9,743 nucleotides of DNA from an uncultured Bacteroidales bacterium (GTDB taxonomy: Bacteria > Bacteroidota > Bacteroidia > Bacteroidales > UBA932): NCBI GenBank assembly GCA_934702165.1, contig CAKUYG010000071.1:1-9743 (forward strand), read 5' to 3'. A program made the translations under genes and the position numbers. Positions 1-9,743 of this stretch are shown here, piece by piece. Under the pieces are notes generated by a model, which did not search any database, was not told the DNA's origin, and was given only the letters and a program-made list of their open reading frames with translations. The stretch's first letter is position 1; each line of letters opens with the position of its first letter.

Positions 1-812
1 GGATTGAGTGGATATGACTCAAATGGTCCGTATGGACTCTTTCCTCTTGCATAGGTGATCATATGACCATATTCCGTACCACCCTCTGCGGCTGTAATAT
101 AATACCAGTCCCCAAAATGGTACAGATGTGGTGACTCCAGATAACGTCCGCCATTTCCTTTCCAGATCGGTTTGCTTTCGGTCAGACGCTCCCCTGTTGC
201 AATATTGATCTCACACTGGAAGATACATCCGTTGCCATCCTCGTCACTGCCGTTGCTCATAAAATATGCCTTGCCATCCTCAAAGAACAGAGACGGATCG
301 ATACCCTGCACCTGAGGCAGCATTATCGGATCGGACCACTCGCCGAGAGGGTCAGAAGCTTTCACGACGAAATTTCCGGCCCCGACATTTGTGGTGATCA
401 TATAGAACATGCCGTTGTGAGGGTTGTATTTGATATCCGGAGCGAATATGCCGCCGCTGATATGCTGACGGTCGAGGTTGACAAGCTGGCTCGGCCTGGA
501 GAGGACATTCCCTTTCTGCTCCCAGTTCAGCAGATCCGTGCTGTGGAATATCGGTACCCCGGGATAATATGAGAATGTCGAAGTGACGAGATAGTAGTTT
601 CCATTCCCATCCGTACAGATGCTCGGATCCGAATACCAGCCCGGCAAGAGCGGGTTGTAAGCAAAATCTCCTGCAGGAAGAGGATTTTCCGCATAAAAAT
701 CATCTCTCCCCTCATACTTGAAGAAGTCGAATGCAGCCGCACCCTCCGGCACGGAAGACGAGCATGACAACAGCCCGACTGACAGGCCAATGGCCGATAG
801 AAGCCTTTTCAT
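1..812 (-). CDS. GH43 family glycosidase, predicted lipoprotein (3' end cut off by window edge)
   Basis: This gene reads in from the ATG at 810-812 and is still open at base 1, giving 270 full codons. The N-terminus is a lipoprotein signal: Lys-Arg, a hydrophobic stretch, then LLSC with the lipid-carrying Cys at residue 17. The five-bladed propeller of GH43 starts near residue 52. The three GH43 acidic residues are visible: the base Asp62 in YSDPSI, the pKa-tuning Asp172 in GIDPSLF, and the acid Glu226 in YLESPHLY. Other family signatures are STFSYYPGVPIFHS (residues 78-91) and ISGGIFAPDIKYNP (118-131). This resembles the beta-xylosidase/alpha-L-arabinofuranosidase branch, whose members often carry a C-terminal beta-sandwich; that part would lie outside the window. 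The start is 1 bp after the upstream GH43 stop (TGA-T-ATG), suggesting translational coupling. Family assignment is firm; exact specificity (xylosidase or arabinofuranosidase) and subfamily are not. Confidence 0.93.
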   Translation of the reverse strand, partial: MKRLLSAIGLSVGLLSCSSSVPEGAAAFDFFKYEGRDDFYAENPLPAGDFAYNPLLPGWYSDPSICTDGNGNYYLVTSTFSYYPGVPIFHSTDLLNWEQKGNVLSRPSQLVNLDRQHISGGIFAPDIKYNPHNGMFYMITTNVGAGNFVVKASDPLGEWSDPIMLPQVQGIDPSLFFEDGKAYFMSNGSDEDGNGCIFQCEINIATGERLTESKPIWKGNGGRYLESPHLYHFGDWYYITAAEGGTEYGHMITYARGKSPYGPFESYPLN

Positions 813-813
813 A

Positions 814-2133
814 TCACTCAAAAATAATCCAGTCAATATCAACGGCTCCGCCTTCAGCAAGAGTGGCAGTCAGTGTCTGGATGCCGGTAACAGCCTTGCC
901 GAGCGAAGCCTTGACCTCCGTCCAGTCCTTGGAACGCGGAACTTTGACTTCCACGAATGCCGGGTCTTCTGCCACGCAGATGCTCACCTTGCCGCCATCC
1001 TTTGAGCGGACACGCATCCTTACAGAAGCCGGGCTCTCATCCGTAAAATCCACATCCGCATACCTTACCCAGACAGACGGCCTGTCCAAAGCCACGAACC
1101 AGCCGGCAAAGGTATCGGACGGATTGAGAAAGTCTATCGAGGCGCCGACAGGGCAGAGTGCGCTGTAGCGGTCGAGTTCAATCCTCTTGCGTGCCGGATA
1201 CACACCTACTCCCCTGTATGTCGGAGTCACCGGCTGTATGGTGCCGTCGGCATTGAAAATCACCTTGTCAATACGGGCAGAACGGTTCTTGTCGAACTGA
1301 GGCGAGTAGTCGTTGTGGTGATAGAACAGATACCACTGGCCCTTATACTCTACGAGCGAATGGTGGTTGGTCCAGCACCCGGTCGGGGACTGCTGCATTA
1401 TCAGGCCTTTAAACTCAAACGGACCCATCGGGTTATCGCTCATGGCATAGGCTAGGGTCTCGGTCTTGTCCTGCACCCAAGGATATGTGAGATAGTACTT
1501 GCCGTCACGTTCAAACGCAAACGGGCCCTCCTTGAATCCGGCGGGGAGATTCTCGTCGAGGCGGCGCGGAGCCCCGTCCAGTTCAAGCATGTTGTCCTTA
1601 AGTTTTGCCACCTGAAGCCCCATCCCGGACCAGTAGATGTATGCAGAACCGTCCTTGTCGATCAGCACGCACGGATCTATGCCCATAACGCCTTTAATGG
1701 ACTCTTTCTCCGGGATGAAAGGTCCGGACGGCGAGGTGGAAGTGGCGACTCCCACGGCGAAGCCGCGGCCCGACTTCGGTGCGTCGGGATAGTAGAAATA
1801 GTACTTGCCGTCTTTGTACACACAGTCCGGCGCCCACATGGAATAGCCATCCGGCTTGCCCCAAGGCACGTTCTCCTGGCTCAGGATCACACCGTGGTCA
1901 GTCCAGTCCATGAGGTTTTCCGAAGAGAAAACATGATAGTCCGCCATGCTGAACCACTTGCGCTCCGGCTCCACCGGGCTGATGATGTCGTGGGACGGAT
2001 ACATGTAGACCTTGCCATCGAAGACACGGGCCGTAGGATCAGCAGTAAACTGGTCACGGATTATAGGGTTCTGCGCATGGGCCGTGGCTGCGCCGAGCAG
2101 GGCCAGGCCAAAGATTATGTTTTTTGACTTCAT
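814..2133 (-). CDS. GH43 glycosidase with C-terminal CBM6-like domain (likely arabinofuranosidase/xylosidase)
   Basis: The 439-residue protein begins with a signal peptide likely cut after AHA (residues 18-20); no lipobox Cys is present, so it is probably periplasmic or secreted. The GH43 propeller covers about residues 22-315. Visible catalytic acids are Asp32 in TADPTA, Asp153 in GIDPCV and Glu202 in KEGPFAF, with the conserved NHHSLVEYKGQWYLFYHH stretch at 256-273. From about residue 317 (RIELDRYS) to the end (IDWIIFE) it looks like a CBM6 beta-sandwich, comparable to the IEAE...FDW ends of that family, about 123 residues. GH43 plus CBM6 is typical of arabinoxylan arabinofuranohydrolases such as the XynD type, possibly subfamily 29, but I infer this from motif resemblance only. 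The gene starts 8 bp after the upstream CE1 stop and ends 1 bp before the next GH43 start, so it is internal to the operon. Confidence 0.93.
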   Translation of the reverse strand: MKSKNIIFGLALLGAATAHAQNPIIRDQFTADPTARVFDGKVYMYPSHDIISPVEPERKWFSMADYHVFSSENLMDWTDHGVILSQENVPWGKPDGYSMWAPDCVYKDGKYYFYYPDAPKSGRGFAVGVATSTSPSGPFIPEKESIKGVMGIDPCVLIDKDGSAYIYWSGMGLQVAKLKDNMLELDGAPRRLDENLPAGFKEGPFAFERDGKYYLTYPWVQDKTETLAYAMSDNPMGPFEFKGLIMQQSPTGCWTNHHSLVEYKGQWYLFYHHNDYSPQFDKNRSARIDKVIFNADGTIQPVTPTYRGVGVYPARKRIELDRYSALCPVGASIDFLNPSDTFAGWFVALDRPSVWVRYADVDFTDESPASVRMRVRSKDGGKVSICVAEDPAFVEVKVPRSKDWTEVKASLGKAVTGIQTLTATLAEGGAVDIDWIIFE

Positions 2134-2141
2134 GATTGGTG

Positions 2142-5275
<3,134 letters not shown>

Positions 5276-5289
5276 CTAACCTTCAGACA

Positions 5290-7005
5290 TCAATAACCAG
5301 GATTCTGCGTGAGATTACCATTTATAGAAGTCTCATTATACGGGAACGGGAAGTGCTCGTGCTTACCTTTCTTGAAACCTACAGTATGTCCCTTGTCGAC
5401 AGCAGGAGAACTGGTGGTAAGATAGAATCTGTGCTCGCTTTCACCTTTGCTGTGCATTGCATCATGGAGCGTGGAAACATCTTTACCGGCATTCTCCACT
5501 CCCTGAGTGTCACCCCAACGGACCATGTCAGCCCAACGGCACCCTTCAAGCCAAAGCTCAAGTTTCTTCTCCCTCTTGACAACATCCATCGTGACAACAT
5601 CGCTTATGGTCTTTGAACCGGCACGTTCCTGAATCTTGCGGATATAAGGGAGCGCGGCAGCGGCGTCTCCTGTCTGTACACATGTCTCGGCATACATCAG
5701 GAGCACTTCAGCATAACGCATGATAACATAGTTGTTGTAGCGGTAGTTTTTCTTCTCGCTGCCCGACATGACATCGTTAAGGCGTACAATCTGCTTGAAA
5801 GGGAGATACATTGACTGACCATACAGGCCTGGCTCTACAATGCCTATGTCCTTGCATTTTTTCTTCTGCTCGAGGGTCATCTCGTCCCAGCCTTCAATGC
5901 CATACTCCATCTCATACATTACATCTTCGATACTCTTTATGGAACCTTTAAGTCTCCATGAATCAGGGCCGTCATTGGCCACGAACTCGTCAGCGAAACT
6001 CTTAGGGACACCACATCCGCCCCAACCGCCGAGAGCAACATAGGTCGGATAGGACTTAAACCTGTCCTGTCTCCAGCCCCAGATGTTGGCTTCCATCCAG
6101 GTTGATCTCTGAATAAGACCGCTCCAGTCGCTGATACCCGAGTTAGGGGCAAGATTGAGTTCAAACACCTTCTCCATGGCACCGTCACCCTCCACATGGA
6201 AGAGATCAAGGTACTGCTCTCCTGGGACAAGATCATAATTCTGGGAATCAATCACTTTCTTGAGCGCGGCTTTAGATTTTTCGTAATCTCCGGCGAAAAG
6301 GTAAGCCTTGCCTGCGACTGCATCTGCGAAACCCTTTGTAACCTTGACCGCCCCGTCTTTGTCATTCTTGCCGTTACGGGCATCAAGATCGCCAACAGCA
6401 GCCTCGCACTCGGCAGCGCACCAGCGAAGCAGATCCTCATGGGACATGTTCAATTCCGGATCAGTATTGCAGTTGTATGGTTTAGCACTGCCGGTAAGTA
6501 CTTTGGTCACGAGTGGAGGGCAGTCCCAACCGATGGCAAGCATCATGTACATGTATGCTCGCATGACACGGGCCTCAGCAACACATCTTTTCTGGATTGC
6601 CGTCTCAGGATTCGGATAATGGTCAAGAAGAAGGTTGCAATAGTAAATCGCATAATAGTATCTCTTGAATGCACCGGTCACAACCTGAGAGGTAGATGTG
6701 AAACGGTACTCATTGATTTCGGCCATGAAGTCGTTGTCGCCAAAGTCTGAACCGGCGGCATACATGTCATCACCAGGAAGATTGAAGAGGGCGTGAGCAT
6801 CGTTGTAAATTGCCGCATCAGCATATCCACCGATATTCCATATCATACCCTGATAGCATGCCACAAGCGCGGCCTCGGCGTCCTCATCGCCTTTGTAGAA
6901 GTTGTCGATGTCAACGACGCCCTTCTGAGGAATCTCAAGCAGGTCCGGATTGCATGAAGTCAGAGCGGCTGCAAGAGCAAGGATCGGAATTAATATCTTT
7001 TTCAT
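5290..7005 (-). CDS. susD: SusD/RagB-like outer-membrane glycan-binding lipoprotein
   Basis: The 571-residue protein has a lipoprotein signal ending in LTSC with Cys18, and should be anchored on the outer face of the outer membrane. SusD family traits run along its length: an N-terminal segment with LLEIPQKG (22-29) and DIDNFYKGDEDAEAAL (32-47); helical TPR-like repeats such as AEARVMRAYMYMML (143-156), KGFADAVAGKAYLFAGDYEKS (224-244, the repeat that contacts SusC) and YVIMRYAEVLLMYAE (426-440); KREKKLELWLEGCRWADMVRWG (477-498); and the closing FPFPYNE...NPGY (552-571). It binds oligosaccharide and acts as a lid over the SusC channel. Aromatic-rich segments such as WMEANIWGWRQD (303-314) could hold the ligand site, but that is a guess. 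The gene begins 13 bp after the susC stop, so the two are co-transcribed. The symbol is a family name; the ligand is inferred from the linked enzymes. Confidence 0.97.
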   Translation of the reverse strand: MKKILIPILALAAALTSCNPDLLEIPQKGVVDIDNFYKGDEDAEAALVACYQGMIWNIGGYADAAIYNDAHALFNLPGDDMYAAGSDFGDNDFMAEINEYRFTSTSQVVTGAFKRYYYAIYYCNLLLDHYPNPETAIQKRCVAEARVMRAYMYMMLAIGWDCPPLVTKVLTGSAKPYNCNTDPELNMSHEDLLRWCAAECEAAVGDLDARNGKNDKDGAVKVTKGFADAVAGKAYLFAGDYEKSKAALKKVIDSQNYDLVPGEQYLDLFHVEGDGAMEKVFELNLAPNSGISDWSGLIQRSTWMEANIWGWRQDRFKSYPTYVALGGWGGCGVPKSFADEFVANDGPDSWRLKGSIKSIEDVMYEMEYGIEGWDEMTLEQKKKCKDIGIVEPGLYGQSMYLPFKQIVRLNDVMSGSEKKNYRYNNYVIMRYAEVLLMYAETCVQTGDAAAALPYIRKIQERAGSKTISDVVTMDVVKREKKLELWLEGCRWADMVRWGDTQGVENAGKDVSTLHDAMHSKGESEHRFYLTTSSPAVDKGHTVGFKKGKHEHFPFPYNETSINGNLTQNPGY

Positions 7006-7018
7006 GTTATTGACTGAA

Positions 7019-9743
7019 TTAGAATGTGATGTTTACACCGAAGATGAGTTTCTTCGTAGTAGGATATGAGCCGTAGTCATAGCCCATTGAGCTGGCAGTT
7101 GATGTGGTCGCGGTCTCAGGGTCCATTCCTGGATAACTTGAGATGGTGAACCAATCGTCCATGGAAGCATAAACCCTGAGGTTCTGCATCTTCACTTTCT
7201 TCAAGAACTTGGCAGGAATACTATAGCCGAGCTGTATCTGCTTGAACTTGAAGTAGGAGCCGTTGAACATTGAGGCATCAGAACTCCAGAATGTCCAGTC
7301 GTTGGAAACGAGAGCCGGATCAGGCATGGTTCCGGAAGGATTGGACTTCGACCATGCGTTGTCTTTATAATACCGCAGAGAGTTGGAATAAGGGGTATCG
7401 GCACGATAGAAGAGGTTGAAGATCTTGTTGCCGATAGTGCCGGTGCCGAACACATTGAGGTCGAATCCCTTGTAGGCCAGGCTGAGGGTAAGGCCATAAG
7501 TTGCCTTTGGAATTGCTGATCCGAGGTACTGCAAATCATCGGTGCTCACGCTCGGGACAACTTTCCCGTCCTTATCATAATAGAGCGGAGCTCCCGCCTT
7601 TACATGCGTGACTTTGTTGTCCGTTGGATTCACATAATCATAGTCCTCTTTGCATACTCCGGCATACTTATAGCCGCGGAAATACCATAGAGGGTAACCA
7701 ACTTCAGAGGCGGACTGAACCTTGTTGTTACATCCGGAGATACCTCCGTTCATACCGAGCAGACGGCCACCGTCAAGTGCAGGAGAGAGGAATGTCACCT
7801 CATTGTGGAGGGTGGCCATATTGGCATTGACGCTGTATGAGAAATCACCGATCTGGTCTTTCCATCCCAACTCGATCTCAAGACCGCTGTTGAGCACGTT
7901 GCCTGCATTGACAGTTGTAGACTTCACACCGATCTGTGATACAGGAGCGATGGTGACAAGAAGGTCACGGGTCATCTTGCGATACCAGTCAAGTGCAACT
8001 GAGAGACGGTTGTTGAGAAGACGCGCATCAAGACCGAGATCTATCTGCTCAGAGGTCTCCCACCTGAGATCAGGGTTGGCAAGCGAAGTAGGGCCGGATC
8101 CGAGAGTCTGGGTGCCGTTTTCTACGCTGTACTGATACCACTGGCTGTTCTTGTCAATAGTAGCCGTATACTGATAGTTGTTGAGAACGTTGATGTTACC
8201 ATTGAGACCCCAAGAGCCGCGGAGTTTGAGGAACGAGAGGATGCTCTGGTCAACATTGTCCTTGACGAAACTTTCATTGCTGACTGTCCAGCCGGCTGAA
8301 ACTGAAGGGAAATATCCCCAACGGTTCTGCTTGGAGAGCTTTGATGAGTCGAATGCATCTGCACGGAAGTTGGCCTGAAGGCTGTAGCGGTTGTCATAAG
8401 AATATGACAGACGGCCGAAGTATGAGATGCTTCTGGAGACTCCCGGAGCATTGCCGATAGACTTGGTGGTGGACTCAAGACTGTTGACATAGTCGAGGTA
8501 ACGGAAGTTCTCGGCATAAGCCCTCAGAATATCGGTACCTGAAGCAGAAGCGGAGACATTGTCCCAGTTATTGTCGATATATGACATACCGGCCATGGCT
8601 CCGACATTGTGTTTTCCGAAAGACTGGTTGTAGTTTACGAAGTTCTCCCACTGGTAGTACAGACCGGTATTCGCGTTTGCAGAGATGCTATACTGGTTTG
8701 CCAATGCCTGAGAGTTGGCATAATACGGCTCAGAGTAGTTGTGGGAAGTGGACTGGGAGATACGATAGCCGAGACGGGACGTGTAAGTCACGTACTTTAT
8801 AGGAGTAAAGTTGGCATAGAGAGTACCGCGCACAGAGATTCCTCCGGAGTAGGAGTTGGACCTCTCCATCTGAAGCAGCGGGTTACCGCTCGGGTCAGTC
8901 TGATACTTGGACACGGCGTAATACATCCCGTTGGCAGGATCCTTCATGATGAGTTTCGGGTCTTTACCAGCCCAGTCAGCAGGACCGTCGGAGATGCTGG
9001 CGACATGAGTCGGAGTAAGAGGATCTGCGAAGATCACACCAGAAAGCAGGGATCCGTAAGAGGCTCCGGAAACAGACTTGGTATTCCACTTCTCGATGGA
9101 AGTATTGGCACCGACGGTCAGCCAGTCATAGAGCTTGTAGTCAGCATTGATCTGGGCAGAAAGCCTCTTGTAGACATCCTTCTGTCCTTTGACGATACCA
9201 TCGTTGTTGAGCATATTGAGGGCTGCGAAGAAATTGCCGCGGTTGTTGCCGCCGGCGAATGTCACCGCGTGTTGCTGAGACCAGCTCGGCTCAAAGACTT
9301 CGTCATACCAGTCAGTGTCTTCACCATTATAATTGTGAGTCTTCATCAGTTCATCGATAGGCAGACCGGACATGCGCTTATAGTCAATGAAACCTTGAGC
9401 ATCGAAGACCTCGGCCTTTTTGCCAAGAGACTGCATGAATGCCTTTCCATCATAGGAAACGCTCACACGTCCTTTCTCTGCAGCACCGCTCTTGGTCGTG
9501 ATAAGAACGACACCGTTGCCGGCTTCAGCACCATAGATGGCAGCGGACGCAGCATCCTTGAGGATCTCCATGTTCTCGATCATGGAAGGATCAAGGTACT
9601 GGATATTGTCCACTTTAAGTCCGTCCACAATAAGAAGCGGTCCGATATTGCCGGAATTTGAAGAATAACCCCTGACACGGATTGCAGCCCCTGATCCTGG
9701 AGCTCCTGAATAATTCAGAATTTGCACACCAGCAGCCTTGCCC
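7019..9743 (-). CDS. susC: SusC-like TonB-dependent outer-membrane transporter (5' end cut off by window edge)
   Basis: The frame is open through the last base of the window, so the true start lies outside; 907 full codons are visible. The missing part should hold the signal peptide, the carboxypeptidase-D-regulatory-like domain and the TonB box. The visible sequence begins inside the plug with GKAAGVQILNYSGAPGSG and IRVRGYSS, and continues with the SusC signature LLIVDGLKV, then EILKDAASAAIYGAEAGNGV and LITTKSG (about 9490-9640). The rest is a long beta-barrel with alternating polar/aromatic strands, ending in GVNITF, whose terminal Phe fits the outer-membrane beta-signal. It imports oligosaccharides into the periplasm using TonB-ExbBD energy. 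A GTG at 9725-9727 could be mistaken for a start but encodes an internal Val of the plug. The gene is directly followed by its SusD partner. The symbol denotes the family only. Confidence 0.97.
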   Translation of the reverse strand, partial: GKAAGVQILNYSGAPGSGAAIRVRGYSSNSGNIGPLLIVDGLKVDNIQYLDPSMIENMEILKDAASAAIYGAEAGNGVVLITTKSGAAEKGRVSVSYDGKAFMQSLGKKAEVFDAQGFIDYKRMSGLPIDELMKTHNYNGEDTDWYDEVFEPSWSQQHAVTFAGGNNRGNFFAALNMLNNDGIVKGQKDVYKRLSAQINADYKLYDWLTVGANTSIEKWNTKSVSGASYGSLLSGVIFADPLTPTHVASISDGPADWAGKDPKLIMKDPANGMYYAVSKYQTDPSGNPLLQMERSNSYSGGISVRGTLYANFTPIKYVTYTSRLGYRISQSTSHNYSEPYYANSQALANQYSISANANTGLYYQWENFVNYNQSFGKHNVGAMAGMSYIDNNWDNVSASASGTDILRAYAENFRYLDYVNSLESTTKSIGNAPGVSRSISYFGRLSYSYDNRYSLQANFRADAFDSSKLSKQNRWGYFPSVSAGWTVSNESFVKDNVDQSILSFLKLRGSWGLNGNINVLNNYQYTATIDKNSQWYQYSVENGTQTLGSGPTSLANPDLRWETSEQIDLGLDARLLNNRLSVALDWYRKMTRDLLVTIAPVSQIGVKSTTVNAGNVLNSGLEIELGWKDQIGDFSYSVNANMATLHNEVTFLSPALDGGRLLGMNGGISGCNNKVQSASEVGYPLWYFRGYKYAGVCKEDYDYVNPTDNKVTHVKAGAPLYYDKDGKVVPSVSTDDLQYLGSAIPKATYGLTLSLAYKGFDLNVFGTGTIGNKIFNLFYRADTPYSNSLRYYKDNAWSKSNPSGTMPDPALVSNDWTFWSSDASMFNGSYFKFKQIQLGYSIPAKFLKKVKMQNLRVYASMDDWFTISSYPGMDPETATTSTASSMGYDYGSYPTTKKLIFGVNITF

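Noticed and set aside
8609..9661. A 350-codon open frame on the plus strand opposite susC
   Set aside because: It lies wholly antisense to an unmistakable SusC gene, its translation shows no recognisable domain or signal, and such frames arise from codon bias in the gene opposite.
9725..9727. GTG as start of the SusC gene
   Set aside because: Sequence upstream (GKAAG) continues the plug domain in frame to the window edge, so this is an internal Val.

Overview
The window is most likely from a member of the Bacteroidota, probably Bacteroidales from a gut or rumen type habitat. The evidence is an adjacent SusC-like/SusD-like pair, Bacteroidota-style lipoprotein signals, very tight same-strand gene packing and the lack of clear Shine-Dalgarno sequences before the starts. 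Genus cannot be fixed from the sequence. All six genes lie on the minus strand, so transcription runs from high to low coordinates. Both end genes are cut by the window edges.

In transcription order: (1) a SusC-like TonB-dependent transporter without its N-terminus (7019-9743); (2) its SusD-like surface lipoprotein partner (5290-7005), 13 bp downstream; (3) an 80-bp gap with a GC-rich perfect-stem hairpin and U-run that looks like an intrinsic terminator or attenuator, ending 10 nt before the next start codon; (4) a large CE6-CBM48-CE1 double esterase (3278-5209); (5) a CBM48-like plus CE1 esterase (2142-3281) whose start overlaps the previous stop; (6) a GH43 glycosidase with a C-terminal CBM6-like domain (814-2133); (7) a second GH43, predicted lipoprotein, truncated at the window start (1-812), with 1 bp between the genes. 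No stretch above 300 bp lacks a gene, and I saw no RNA genes, mobile elements or CRISPR arrays.

Together this is a polysaccharide utilization locus (PUL). The esterases point to an acetylated, probably feruloylated substrate and the GH43 enzymes to arabinose and/or xylose side groups or ends, so the best inference is decorated arabinoxylan. The model: SusD and SusC capture and import oligosaccharides, the CE6 and CE1 domains remove acetyl and hydroxycinnamoyl esters, and the two GH43 enzymes remove arabinofuranosyl and/or xylosyl residues. No backbone endoxylanase (GH10, GH8, GH5 or similar) and no regulator (HTCS, ECF sigma/anti-sigma) is visible; they may lie outside the window.

I did not find a wholly new system. 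The points most worth a second look are the hairpin between susD and the enzyme block, the fused double esterase beside a related CE1 gene, and the apparent Asp-to-Glu change at the catalytic acid position of the second CE1.
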